From the NCBI GenBank assembly GCA_030591795.1, contig JAUVAJ010000075.1, forward strand, positions 1-7,511: 7,511 bases of DNA, written 5' to 3'. The translations under genes were made by a program, and so were the position numbers. This stretch comes from Desulfuromonadales bacterium (GTDB taxonomy: Bacteria; Desulfobacterota; Desulfuromonadia; Desulfuromonadales; UBA2294). Positions 1-6,693 of this stretch are shown here, piece after piece (position 1 is the stretch's first letter; each line of letters opens with the position of its first letter). Below the pieces are notes generated by a model. It was not told the DNA's origin. It did no database searches and worked only from the letters and a program-made list of their open reading frames with translations.

Positions 1-1
1 A

Positions 2-571
2 TCGGATGTGGCTAACGCCATCCTCGACGGAACTGACGCTATCATGCTTTCCGGCGAAACGGCAGCCGGCAGCTATCCGGTCGAAGCGGTCCGTCTAATG
101 GTCCGGGTGGCGGCCGATATAGAGGGCGATCCACAACTCTGGCCGCAGACATTTCAGCGTATGAACGAGCCCGGCAGCTATCGCAGGTTGCCGGATGCGA
201 TCGGCCAGGCCGCCTGCCGGGTGGCCGAAATGGTCGGTGCGGCGGCGATTCTCGCCTTTACCCAGACCGGCAGTACCGCTGCTCTGGTCGCCAAGTACCG
301 TCCGCAGTTGCCGGTGTTTGCGGTGACCCCGTCGCAAGCGGTTCGCCGGCGGATGGCGTTGTACCGGAGTATCCGCTCTCTGCGGGTCGATATTGAGGGT
401 GACACCGAAGCGCAGATTCGTTCGGTTGAACAGACGGTACTGGACGCCGGCGTCCTGCAGCGTGGCGACGTAGTGGTCATCACCATGGGGAGCCCGGTTT
501 CGGATGCCGGCACCACCAACATGATGAAGGTCCATCGGCTCGGCACCGGTGATTTTTTCGAGGTTTATTGA
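2..571 (+). CDS. pyk: Pyruvate kinase, C-terminal part (5' end outside window)
   Basis: This encodes the last 189 residues of pyruvate kinase, which converts phosphoenolpyruvate and ADP to pyruvate and ATP in the cytosol. The reading frame is open to the window edge, so the gene begins upstream; the GTG at position 8 is an internal valine, not a start. Fragment residues 5-23 ([19 protein letters not shown]) are the highly conserved segment at the end of the catalytic barrel. The rest is the C-terminal allosteric domain. A TQTGST loop at fragment residues 87-92 lies where the effector-phosphate loop sits in this family, and the end ([20 protein letters not shown]) is typical. The gene stops with TGA 4 bases before queC, which suggests co-transcription. 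Identification is firm; the regulatory subtype cannot be told from this fragment. Confidence 0.96.
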   Translation, partial: SDVANAILDGTDAIMLSGETAAGSYPVEAVRLMVRVAADIEGDPQLWPQTFQRMNEPGSYRRLPDAIGQAACRVAEMVGAAAILAFTQTGSTAALVAKYRPQLPVFAVTPSQAVRRRMALYRSIRSLRVDIEGDTEAQIRSVEQTVLDAGVLQRGDVVVITMGSPVSDAGTTNMMKVHRLGTGDFFEVY

Positions 572-575
572 ACTT

Positions 576-1265
576 ATGAGTAAAAAAGCAGTCGTTCTCT
601 ATAGCGGTGGACTCGATTCAACCACCTGCCTGGCGATCGCCAGAGAGGCGGGGTTTGAACCGTATGCTCTCAGTTTTGATTACGGTCAGCGGCATGCGCA
701 TGAGCTGGAGCTTGCCCGACGCTACGCGAAGCAAGTCGGTGCCTGTGAACACCGGGTGGTGCAGATCGATCTACGCCAGTTCGGTGGCAGCGCGTTGACC
801 GCCGACATCGAAGTACCGAAAGAGCAGCCGGCCGACGCGGAAATCCCGGTCACCTATGTGCCGGCGCGCAACACGGTCTTTCTCTCATTTGCCCTCGCCT
901 GGGCCGAGGTGCTCGGCGCCTTTGACATCTATATCGGCGTCAATGCCCTGGACTATTCCGGCTATCCCGACTGTCGTCCGGAGTTTATTGCGGCGTTTGA
1001 AAAAATGGCCAACCTGGCGACCCGCGCCGGGGTTGAGCAGAACGCCTTCCATATCCACGCCCCGTTGCAGCAATTGACCAAGGCGCAGATTGTCCGGCGC
1101 GGACTCGAGCTCGGTGTCGATTACAGCTTGACCCACTCCTGTTACGACCCGACCCCGCAAGGGTTGTCGTGCGGACGTTGCGACTCCTGCCGACTGCGAC
1201 TCAAAGGGTTTGCCGAAGCCGGAACGACCGACCCGGTCACCTATGCTGATGGAGGAAACCGATGA
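576..1265 (+). CDS. queC: 7-cyano-7-deazaguanine synthase QueC
   Basis: QueC converts 7-carboxy-7-deazaguanine, ammonia and ATP into preQ0, the nitrile precursor of queuosine in tRNA. The 229-residue product has the usual family length. It starts with a beta strand and the PP-loop ATP motif SGGLDST (residues 10-16). YVPARNT (94-100) and [17 protein letters not shown] (121-137) are conserved QueC segments. Cys189, Cys199, Cys202 and Cys205 form the expected C-terminal zinc site. I place the start at 576 because [12 protein letters not shown] is the normal family N-terminus; an in-frame ATG at 549 would add nine residues and overlap pyk. GAGG at 560-563 may be the ribosome site, although its 12-base spacing is long, so coupling to pyk translation is plausible. 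The TGA stop overlaps the folE2 start. Confidence 0.96.
   Translation: MSKKAVVLYSGGLDSTTCLAIAREAGFEPYALSFDYGQRHAHELELARRYAKQVGACEHRVVQIDLRQFGGSALTADIEVPKEQPADAEIPVTYVPARNTVFLSFALAWAEVLGAFDIYIGVNALDYSGYPDCRPEFIAAFEKMANLATRAGVEQNAFHIHAPLQQLTKAQIVRRGLELGVDYSLTHSCYDPTPQGLSCGRCDSCRLRLKGFAEAGTTDPVTYADGGNR
1251..1255 (+). promoter_or_regulatory. Ribosome binding site of folE2
   Basis: A perfect GGAGG lies inside the last codons of queC, 6 bases before the ATG at 1262. A second in-frame ATG at 1268 would have a spacing of 12 bases, so the site favours the first ATG. That choice creates the 4-base ATGA overlap with the queC stop, a common sign of translational coupling. Confidence 0.8.
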
Positions 1266-2038
1266 GCATGCCAGATCTGCAGAATGCGCCGGACGGGCGC
1301 AATATCGCCATCGACAAAGTCGGGGTCAAAGATATCAGCTACCCGATCGTGGTTCAGGATAAAAATCGCGAAAAGCAAAGCACCGTCGCCCGAATCAATA
1401 TGTATGTCGACCTACCGCATCACTTCAAGGGGACGCACATGAGCCGGTTCATCGAGATACTCAACCAGTATCACGGTGAAATCAGCATCGACCGGATGGA
1501 TACGATTCTTCAGGAGATGAAAGACCACCTGGAAGCGAGCTGTGCGCATCTCGAGTTTAAATTTCCTTATTTCATCGAGAAACAGGCACCGGCCTCCGGC
1601 GCCCGCAGCCTGATGGAGTACCAGTGCCAGATGCTTGGCAGTCTCGGCGAAAAGAGTGATTTCGTGCTCGGGGTTACCGTGCCGGTCACTTCGCTCTGCC
1701 CTTGTTCCAAAGAGATCAGCGCGCGTGGTGCGCATAACCAGCGGAGTGAGATCCGGGTGCAGGTGCGCTACAGTAAACATGTCTGGATTGAGGACTTGGT
1801 GGAGTGGATCGAGTCGTGTGCCAGCGCACCGGTCTATTCTCTGCTCAAGCGCGAAGACGAAAAAGCTGTGACCGAGCAGGCTTATGACAACCCGATGTTT
1901 GTTGAGGACATTGTCCGCGAGGTGACGTTGAAGTTGATCCAGGTCAAGGAGATTATCTGGTTTAAGGTGCAGTGTGAAAACTTCGAATCGATTCACAATC
2001 ACTCCGCCTATGCTCAGGTCGAATTGGACCGGCAATAG
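1262..2038 (+). CDS. folE2: GTP cyclohydrolase IB (FolE2 type)
   Basis: This is the type IB GTP cyclohydrolase, which turns GTP into 7,8-dihydroneopterin triphosphate and formate, the entry step to tetrahydrofolate and to 7-deazaguanines. The 258-residue product carries the family hallmarks: [19 protein letters not shown] at 144-162, with the presumed metal-ligand Cys146 and His158, Glu200 in [10 protein letters not shown], and [10 protein letters not shown] near the C-terminus (242-251). These positions are offset by one from the metal ligands I recall for the Neisseria enzyme (Cys147, His159, Glu201). Type IB enzymes are not strictly zinc-dependent, unlike FolE type IA. The overlap with queC suggests it feeds queuosine synthesis, but it may also serve folate if the genome has no folE. 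No Zur-like operator is visible, and transcription probably comes from upstream of pyk. Confidence 0.96.
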   Translation: MSMPDLQNAPDGRNIAIDKVGVKDISYPIVVQDKNREKQSTVARINMYVDLPHHFKGTHMSRFIEILNQYHGEISIDRMDTILQEMKDHLEASCAHLEFKFPYFIEKQAPASGARSLMEYQCQMLGSLGEKSDFVLGVTVPVTSLCPCSKEISARGAHNQRSEIRVQVRYSKHVWIEDLVEWIESCASAPVYSLLKREDEKAVTEQAYDNPMFVEDIVREVTLKLIQVKEIIWFKVQCENFESIHNHSAYAQVELDRQ

Positions 2039-2043
2039 CCGAT

Positions 2044-2073
2044 TGTGGATAAGGCTGTGGAAACAGTGGATAT
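2044..2073 (-). promoter_or_regulatory. Candidate DnaA-box cluster in the folE2-glycosyltransferase gap
   Basis: Bases 2044-2052 (TGTGGATAA) are a perfect reverse complement of the DnaA box TTATCCACA. Two weaker copies follow in the same orientation: 2056-2064, whose complement is GTTTCCACA (7 of 9 matching), and 2065-2073, whose complement is ATATCCACT (7 of 9). The next stretch, 2070-2115, is AT-rich (34 of 46 bases), in a window that is otherwise roughly 55% GC. What is seen is the motif cluster; DnaA binding is an inference. It could regulate the downstream gene, titrate DnaA, or be chance. No dnaA, dnaN, gidA/mnmG or parAB gene is nearby, so an origin is not supported by context. Confidence 0.3.
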
Positions 2074-2115
2074 CTTATGTCAGTTTCACATGTTACGTAT
2101 TTTTGAGATATTCAA

Positions 2116-2763
2116 ATGAAAAAAATTCTCGGGGTTTTTGTCAAGGAGCCGGTCCCGGGTCGGGTCAAGACCAGACTGACGCCAGCCTTGACGGCCGAAC
2201 AGGCTGCCGCGCTTTATCGAGCGGCTTTACATGAAACGATCGAGCGTCTGCAGGGTGCCGATTACGCCGTTGTCTTGTTTTACACCGGGCGAGAAAAATA
2301 TTTTACGCAGGCCTTTTCGCAGCTGCCGCGTGTTCGTCAGAGTGATGGCGACCTCGGCGCGCGTCTGACGGCAGCGTCCGACTGGTTGCATCGCACCGGA
2401 TCAGTGGCAGCTGCCCTGATCGGCAGCGACAGTCCTGACTTGCCGCTGGCGCAGATCGATGCCGCGTTTGCTGCATTGAGTGCGAGAGAGGTTGTTGCCA
2501 TCCCGGCCAGTGACGGTGGCTATGTCCTGATCGGCAGCAGTCGGCATCTGCCGCAGCTTTTCCGGGATATCGACTGGAGCACAGAAAAGGTTTTGGCCCA
2601 GACCCGGCAACGGGCAGCAGCGGCCGGTATCAGTTACTGTGAGCAGGGCGGCTGGGAGGATGTCGACGATATTGCCAGCCTGCAACGCTTGTTGGTTCGT
2701 TCGCCTGACTCGGCAACCGCTGCTTATGCCCGGCAGAATCTGGGTGAGCTGCTGATTGTTTAG
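2116..2763 (+). CDS. DUF2064 / TIGR04282-type glycosyltransferase-like protein
   Basis: The 215-residue product belongs to the DUF2064 group of GT-A-fold enzymes, related in shape to nucleotidyltransferases such as MobA and CofC. The N-terminal motif KEPVPGRVKTRL (10-21) is the signature phosphate/nucleotide-binding loop. IGSDSPDLP (102-110) carries acidic residues likely to bind metal and nucleotide, GGYVLIG (134-140) is the conserved acceptor-side loop, and EDVDDIASL (181-189) matches the closing D-hD-x-x-x-L pattern. Databases often name this family arsenosugar biosynthesis glycosyltransferase, but no arsenic gene is nearby, so the substrate is unknown. No signal peptide or membrane segment is visible. 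The ATG at 2116 has only a weak site (GAGAT at 2105-2109). The gene stands 77 bases after folE2 and 76 before tolQ, so it may be independent of both. Confidence 0.85.
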   Translation: MKKILGVFVKEPVPGRVKTRLTPALTAEQAAALYRAALHETIERLQGADYAVVLFYTGREKYFTQAFSQLPRVRQSDGDLGARLTAASDWLHRTGSVAAALIGSDSPDLPLAQIDAAFAALSAREVVAIPASDGGYVLIGSSRHLPQLFRDIDWSTEKVLAQTRQRAAAAGISYCEQGGWEDVDDIASLQRLLVRSPDSATAAYARQNLGELLIV

Positions 2764-2775
2764 AGGGTACGAGTG

Positions 2776-2804
2776 TTGACATATTGACCGGGGCTGATTG
2801 CTAA
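2776..2804 (+). promoter_or_regulatory. Possible tolQ promoter (strong -35, weak -10)
   Basis: TTGACA at 2776-2781 is a perfect sigma-70 -35 hexamer. At 17 bases' spacing the -10 position reads TGCTAA (2799-2804), a poor match. The following region can form a hairpin, ACCGGGG (2787-2793) with CTCCGGT (2805-2811), using one G-T pair and an 11-base loop. No T-run follows, so it is not an intrinsic terminator. The placement, 36-64 bases before the start of the Tol-Pal genes, suits a promoter, but the weak -10 keeps this tentative. Confidence 0.28.
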
Positions 2805-2825
2805 CTCCGGTTGCCACGCAAAAAT

Positions 2826-2834
2826 AAAGGAGGT
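2826..2834 (+). promoter_or_regulatory. Strong ribosome binding site of tolQ, fixing a TTG start
   Basis: AAAGGAGGT is a near-complete anti-16S match. GGAGG (2829-2833) ends 6 bases before TTG at 2840. The first in-frame ATG is at 2876, inside the first membrane segment, so this site is the main evidence that tolQ starts at the rare TTG codon. Confidence 0.85.
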
Positions 2835-2839
2835 CTCTT

Positions 2840-3508
2840 TTGGATCTGATATTAGGTGCAGGTCTCGTCGTAAAGATGGTTCTGCTGGTGCTGGTCTACT
2901 TCTCAGTTGTCTCCTGGACAATCATCTTCCTGAAGTTCCGTGTCATTAACCGGGCCATCAAGGATTCGGTCAAGTTTCAGGAACTGTTTTGGAACAAGAA
3001 ACGTTTTGACCTGATTCAGCAGGGCGCCGGAGAATTTTCAGCCTCACCGCTGACGGTATTGTTTCACGACGGTTACCAGGAGCTGGTTCGCGGTCAGAAA
3101 AGAGATGAGGATGATGAGCATGAAGTGACGGCCGATCTCGGTCGCGCCGATAATGTTGCCCGCGCCCTGCGTCGAGCCTCAACCCAGGAGACTCAGCGGC
3201 TCGAAAAATACCTGACTTTCCTCGCCACCACCGGCTCGACCGCACCGTTTATCGGTCTGTTCGGCACGGTCTGGGGCATCATGGATTCCTTCATCGGTAT
3301 CGGTGAGACCGGCAGTGCTTCGTTGGCCGTCGTAGCGCCGGGTATCTCCGAGGCGTTGATCGCTACCGCCATCGGTCTGGTGGCGGCAATCCCGGCGGTA
3401 GTCGCTTACAACTATTTTGTCAGCAAGGTTAACTATCTGACTGGCGAGATGGATAATTTTTCTCAGGAATTTCTCAATATCGTGCAACGAATGGGAAGGA
3501 GAAACTAG
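2840..3508 (+). CDS. tolQ: Tol-Pal proton channel subunit TolQ
   Basis: TolQ is the MotA/TolQ/ExbB-family inner-membrane subunit that, with TolR, uses proton flow to energise TolA during envelope constriction. The 222-residue product has three hydrophobic segments, at about 8-31, 125-148 and 164-192, with a charged cytoplasmic region between the first and second, the classic TolQ layout. The second helix region contains TGSTAPFIGLFGTVWGIMDS (131-150). The third contains GISEALIATAIGLVAAIP (168-185). Thr143 and Thr176 are the likely pore-lining threonines. Translation begins with TTG. It could be called ExbB on sequence alone, but tolB, pal and cpoB downstream make TolQ the right name. The TAG stop directly abuts the tolR ATG. 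E. coli has ybgC before tolQ; here there is none. Confidence 0.95.
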   Translation: MDLILGAGLVVKMVLLVLVYFSVVSWTIIFLKFRVINRAIKDSVKFQELFWNKKRFDLIQQGAGEFSASPLTVLFHDGYQELVRGQKRDEDDEHEVTADLGRADNVARALRRASTQETQRLEKYLTFLATTGSTAPFIGLFGTVWGIMDSFIGIGETGSASLAVVAPGISEALIATAIGLVAAIPAVVAYNYFVSKVNYLTGEMDNFSQEFLNIVQRMGRRN

Positions 3509-3931
3509 ATGGATGTCGGTCGCCGAGACAATGGTGGGCGCAAGACGCTGTCGCAGATTAACGTCACACCGTTTGTTGATGTCATGTTGGTGCTGCTGAT
3601 TATATTCATGGTTACCGCCCCGATGCTCGATCAGGGGTTTGATGTCAATCTTCCGGAAGTTGCCGATTCACCCGGAATCGCCAGCAACGGTGAACCGTTG
3701 CTGGTGACGGTCGAAAAAAACGGCACGATCTCGGTCGGTAGCTCAAAGGTTAAATCGGCGAGCAAGCTGGTGCCGTTGCTGCAACAGATTATGAAAGAAC
3801 GCAAGGAAAAAGAGGTGCTGCTTGAAGCGGATCGAGCAGTCCCTTACGGTCGCGTCATGCAGGTGATGGCCGCCATCCGCAAGGCTGGCATCAACCGGGT
3901 CGGCATGGTGACCCAGCCGCCCAAGCCGTAG
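3509..3931 (+). CDS. tolR: Tol-Pal motor subunit TolR (ExbD family)
   Basis: TolR is the single-pass partner of TolQ and supplies the proton-carrying aspartate of the motor. The 140-residue product has a short cytoplasmic N-terminus, then INVTPFVDVMLVLLIIFMVT (17-36), in which Asp24 corresponds to the essential membrane aspartate of TolR/ExbD. The periplasmic domain ends with EADRAVPYGRVMQVMAAIRK (106-125) and GINRVGMVTQP (127-137), both typical. The start codon follows the tolQ stop without a gap. AGGAG at 3497-3501, 7 bases upstream, lies within the end of tolQ, so the two are probably made in coupled amounts. Length and motifs are normal for the family. Confidence 0.95.
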   Translation: MDVGRRDNGGRKTLSQINVTPFVDVMLVLLIIFMVTAPMLDQGFDVNLPEVADSPGIASNGEPLLVTVEKNGTISVGSSKVKSASKLVPLLQQIMKERKEKEVLLEADRAVPYGRVMQVMAAIRKAGINRVGMVTQPPKP

Positions 3932-3952
3932 CACGGAGAGATACTATCCGGC

Positions 3953-4756
3953 ATGAGCGGGAATCATTATACAAAGCGCAGTGGTAAAGCACCGAAGGAG
4001 CCGAAGATCGGACGAATGTTTCTGGTCTCACTCGGTTTTCACCTGGTGCTGTTTCTCATTTTTTCCGGTGTTCTCGTCTTTCAGAGCGAGCGTGACCGGC
4101 GTCCGGTTTACTATGTCGATCTGACGAAGATGCCGGTCGCCAATCCTCAAGCCGGACGCCCCGATGCCAAGCCAAAAACCACCAAAAAGAAAAAGCCGGT
4201 AAAAAAAGCGGTCAAAAAACCGACCAAAAAAACAGCAGTTAAAAAGCCGACAACCAAACCGAAACCGGAGATTATCAGGCCGACGGTGCCGGAGGTCAGC
4301 GATAGTGATATTGCAAATAAACTGGCGGCGATGCAGGAGAAACAACAAAAACAGCAAGAGATAGAAGACCTGAAACAGAAGTTGGCGGCTCTGGCGATCG
4401 ACGATAGTCGTGATGATGATCTTCTCGTCAGCGAAGCGCCGCTCGGTATGCCGGATGGCGATGGGGATGAGGCCGGTGCCTCGCACCTGGCTTATCTTGA
4501 AGCTTATATCAAAGCGCAGTGGAGTCTGTCTCGATATCAAGTGACCAGAACTGATCTGCAGGCGACAGTGTGGGTTCTTTATAATAAGGACGGTCACCTG
4601 GTCGACTTTTCTCTGGAGGATGCCTCGGGCGAGAGAATTTTTGATGAATCGATAAGAACTGCTATTCTTAAATCGCAACAGCTCGATTTTGAACCTGGTT
4701 TTGCGAATCAAAAAATAACCATCACCTTTAATCTTAAAGACCTACTGGATCGATAA
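3953..4756 (+). CDS. tolA: TolA-like TonB-family energy transducer
   Basis: TolA links the TolQR motor to TolB and Pal across the periplasm. The 267-residue product has a basic cytoplasmic tail (1-21), one membrane helix (about 22-43), then a periplasmic linker. The linker is rich in Lys, Pro and Thr at 72-110, and a short Gln/Glu/Lys coiled coil follows at about 120-147. An acidic stretch (151-173) precedes the C-terminal TonB/TolA domain (about 176-267), which includes YLEAYIKAQWSL (181-192) and ATVWVLYNKDGHL (204-216). It is much shorter than E. coli TolA (about 420 residues) because the long alpha-helical domain is missing. Sequence alone would allow TonB; gene order favours TolA. The start ATG has GGAGAG at 3935-3940, a rather long 12 bases away. 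Confidence 0.88.
   Translation: MSGNHYTKRSGKAPKEPKIGRMFLVSLGFHLVLFLIFSGVLVFQSERDRRPVYYVDLTKMPVANPQAGRPDAKPKTTKKKKPVKKAVKKPTKKTAVKKPTTKPKPEIIRPTVPEVSDSDIANKLAAMQEKQQKQQEIEDLKQKLAALAIDDSRDDDLLVSEAPLGMPDGDGDEAGASHLAYLEAYIKAQWSLSRYQVTRTDLQATVWVLYNKDGHLVDFSLEDASGERIFDESIRTAILKSQQLDFEPGFANQKITITFNLKDLLDR
4174..4251 (+). repeat. A-rich lysine-codon low-complexity tract in tolA
   Basis: This part of the TolA linker is built from irregular Lys-Lys-Pro/Ala/Thr units and is encoded almost entirely with AAA and AAG. It contains A7 runs at 4201-4207 and 4226-4232 and an A6 run at 4214-4219. The first A7 is read as GTA AAA AAA, which is a slippery heptamer in phase with the zero frame. Such linkers commonly change length between relatives. 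Confidence 0.7.
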
Positions 4757-4759
4757 AAA

Positions 4760-6049
4760 ATGCGTTTACTTCTTATTATTGGTACTTTTCTTCTGCTTGC
4801 AACCTCAGTGTCGGCGCAGCAGATCGAAATAAGTTCTCCGGGGCAGCAGATGATTCCGTTAGCTTTGACCCGGTTTCTACCCCAGAGCGGAACCGACCAC
4901 CCGGAGGTTGCGCGCGAGATCGAAGCGGTGTTGGCCAACGATCTTGAGTTTTCCGGCCTGTTTGACCTGGTTGATCCGGCGGCGTTCCTCTCTGACGCTG
5001 AAAAAGTCGGTCTACTCAGTATTGATGTCGATTTTGCGCAGTGGCGGATGCTTGGCGCCGAGAGTCTGATCAAGGGGACGTACGCTGTGCGTGGTGATGA
5101 GCTGGTGGTTGAAGCGCGGCTGTTTGATGTGCAGCGGCGGCGGCTCTCCACTGGTCGGCGCTACGTTGGCCGGCTCAAGGATCTGCGGCGCATCGCTCAC
5201 AAGTTTGCTGATCTGGTGCTCAAGGAGCTGACCGGTATTCCCGGGCCGTTCAATACCAAGATCGCCTACGTGTCGCAACGGACCGGAAAACGCGAACTCT
5301 ACCTGATGGACAGTGATGGCTTTGGCGATTTGCGCCTGACCGATCATCGCAGCATCGTCCTTAATCCAGACTTCACTCCGGATGCCAGATATGTAATATA
5401 CACTTCATACAAAAACGGCAATCCGGATCTCTATCGCCAGGAATTGAGCAGCGGCAAGGAGACGACCCTGTCGGCGCGCAAGGGGTTAAACGTTACGGCC
5501 AGAAACAATCCGACCGGCGGCAGCCTGGCAGTATCGCTGTCGCATGAGGGGAATTCAGAGATTTACCAGCTCAGCAATAGCGGCAGGATAACCGGCAAGC
5601 TGGCCGCCTCCTGGGGGATCGAGATTAATCCGACCTGGAGTCCCGATGGTGATCAGATCGCTTTTGTCTCCAATCGCCAGGGGAATCCGCATGTGTTTGT
5701 TGTCGAGGTCGGCAGCAGCGACGCATGGCGATTGACCAGAAACGGTAAGTATAATGCCACTCCAGACTGGAGTCCGCGTGGTGACTGGATCGCTTTCACC
5801 CGGATGGTACGGGGGGTGTTTGATATTTATATAATTCGGTCGGACGGAACCGATGAACGCCGCCTGACTTTCGGCCCCGGTAACAACGAGCATCCGCGCT
5901 GGAGTCCGGACGGCCGGTTTCTGGTTTACACCTCCGAGCGCGGCGGGCGTAAAATGATCGCGGTTATGCTTGCTGATGGTACCGGAATCCGTAGACTTTC
6001 GCCGGATGGAGTTGATGCGCAACAACCGGCCTGGTCGTTACGCTGGTAA
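4760..6049 (+). CDS. tolB: Tol-Pal periplasmic beta-propeller protein TolB
   Basis: TolB is the soluble periplasmic component that binds Pal and is released from it by the TolA-TolQR motor. The 429-residue product begins with a Sec signal peptide: two N-terminal residues including Arg2, a hydrophobic core, and a likely cut after SVSA at residue 19. The N-terminal alpha/beta domain covers about 22-160. The six-bladed propeller follows, with the repeated WSPDG blade motif at 293-297 and 381-385 and variants at 205-208 (FTPD) and 337-341 (WSPRG). Residues 162-182 (KIAYVSQRTG and following) open the propeller as expected. Length is normal. The ATG lies 3 bases after the tolA stop and has no good ribosome site (only GGA at 4747-4749), so reinitiation by ribosomes finishing tolA is likely. 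Confidence 0.96.
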   Translation: MRLLLIIGTFLLLATSVSAQQIEISSPGQQMIPLALTRFLPQSGTDHPEVAREIEAVLANDLEFSGLFDLVDPAAFLSDAEKVGLLSIDVDFAQWRMLGAESLIKGTYAVRGDELVVEARLFDVQRRRLSTGRRYVGRLKDLRRIAHKFADLVLKELTGIPGPFNTKIAYVSQRTGKRELYLMDSDGFGDLRLTDHRSIVLNPDFTPDARYVIYTSYKNGNPDLYRQELSSGKETTLSARKGLNVTARNNPTGGSLAVSLSHEGNSEIYQLSNSGRITGKLAASWGIEINPTWSPDGDQIAFVSNRQGNPHVFVVEVGSSDAWRLTRNGKYNATPDWSPRGDWIAFTRMVRGVFDIYIIRSDGTDERRLTFGPGNNEHPRWSPDGRFLVYTSERGGRKMIAVMLADGTGIRRLSPDGVDAQQPAWSLRW

Positions 6050-6055
6050 AGATGG

Positions 6056-6083
6056 TTGTTTTTTCCATTCCAATCTGTATAAT
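6056..6083 (+). promoter_or_regulatory. Candidate promoter for pal in the tolB-pal gap
   Basis: A perfect -10 hexamer TATAAT lies at 6078-6083, with TTGTTT (6056-6061, 3 of 6) as a -35 at 16 bases' spacing. A second -10-like CATAAT follows at 6091-6096. No terminator hairpin is visible in the 125-base gap between tolB and pal. Transcription would start near 6090 and give a leader of about 85 bases. This would let the abundant lipoprotein Pal be made in excess of the motor proteins. Confidence 0.45.
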
Positions 6084-6156
6084 TAGCGCTCATAATGTTT
6101 TTCTGTGCCTGCTTGGCTGCTCAGTTGCTTGTCAGGAATTGTGTTACGAAAACTTA

Positions 6157-6163
6157 AAAGGAG
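6157..6163 (+). promoter_or_regulatory. Ribosome binding site of pal
   Basis: AAAGGAG lies 11 bases before the ATG at 6175 in an A/T-rich leader. It favours that start over the in-frame methionine codons at 6190 and 6205, which lie farther away and would cut into the lipoprotein signal peptide. Confidence 0.7.
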
Positions 6164-6174
6164 TGAATTAAAAA

Positions 6175-6675
6175 ATGAAAAACTTTAGAATGTTACATTT
6201 TGTCATGTTGGTATCTCTGGTTTTACTGCTGACGGCCGGTTGTGCCACGACTACCACGGAGGATCCGACTAATCAGGGTGCGTCATCTTCGTCTTCGAAT
6301 GGCCTGACCGAGACCGACGTCAAGGAATCTGTCGCGACAACCGCCGCTGATCTTACTCGCGTCTACTTCGATTTTGATTCCTATGTGCTGTCCGGCGAAA
6401 CCCGCGCTGCATTGAAGCAGAATGCCATGGTGCTAAAAGCGGCTCCGATGCTCAAGGTCAAGATTGAAGGGCATTGTGATGAACGTGGTTCCGATGATTA
6501 CAACTTGGCGCTCGGTGAGCAACGTGCTCAGGCAACGAAAGACTACCTGCGCTCTCTCGGCGTTTCGGCCAGCCAGATGTCGACCGTCTCCATGGGTGAG
6601 TTGGAGCCCCTTGACCCGGCCGGTAATGAAGCGGCCTGGGCGAAGAATCGTCGGGCTGAATTCAAGCCGATGTAA
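6175..6675 (+). CDS. pal: Peptidoglycan-associated lipoprotein Pal
   Basis: Pal is an outer-membrane lipoprotein that binds peptidoglycan and TolB. The 166-residue product has a lipoprotein signal ending in LLTAGC, with the lipidated Cys23 followed by Ala, which fits sorting to the outer membrane. A flexible Thr/Ser-rich tether follows (24-58, including a run of five serines at 37-41). The OmpA-like domain starts near VYFDFDS (63-69). It contains EGHCDERG (98-105) and YNLALGEQRA (109-118), then ends with NRRAEF (158-163). Asp102 and the arginine of NRRA correspond to diaminopimelate-binding positions in this domain family. A cysteine (Cys101) replaces the alanine of E. coli Pal. I recall this from Geobacter-like Pal proteins, so it may be a clade trait. 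The gene is followed by a strong terminator. Confidence 0.97.
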   Translation: MKNFRMLHFVMLVSLVLLLTAGCATTTTEDPTNQGASSSSSNGLTETDVKESVATTAADLTRVYFDFDSYVLSGETRAALKQNAMVLKAAPMLKVKIEGHCDERGSDDYNLALGEQRAQATKDYLRSLGVSASQMSTVSMGELEPLDPAGNEAAWAKNRRAEFKPM

Positions 6676-6693
6676 CCCAATTTTTTTTTGGTG

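Noticed and set aside
8..10. GTG as a start codon for the first gene
   Set aside because: The frame is open to the window edge and the residues before it (Ser-Asp) continue the conserved pyruvate kinase sequence, so the gene is simply cut.
549..575. Upstream in-frame ATG for queC
   Set aside because: It would add nine residues not seen in the family and overlap pyk; [12 protein letters not shown] at 576 is the standard N-terminus.
1412..2035. Minus-strand open frame of 207 codons opposite folE2
   Set aside because: It has no recognisable motif or ribosome site and lies wholly inside folE2, whose catalytic motifs are intact.
2787..2811. Hairpin before tolQ as a terminator of the glycosyltransferase gene
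   Set aside because: The stem has a G-T pair and an 11-base loop, and no T-run follows it.
4028..4711. Minus-strand open frame of 227 codons opposite tolA
   Set aside because: It is the complement of the lysine-rich TolA linker, giving runs of Phe, Arg and Leu with no domain. The + strand reading has clear TolA architecture and operon context.
2840..4756. ExbB-ExbD-TonB iron-uptake system instead of TolQ-TolR-TolA
   Set aside because: The families overlap in sequence, but tolB, pal and cpoB follow directly and no TonB-dependent receptor is present.
5555..6025. Minus-strand open frame opposite the TolB propeller
   Set aside because: A shadow of the repeated WSPDG blades; no independent support.
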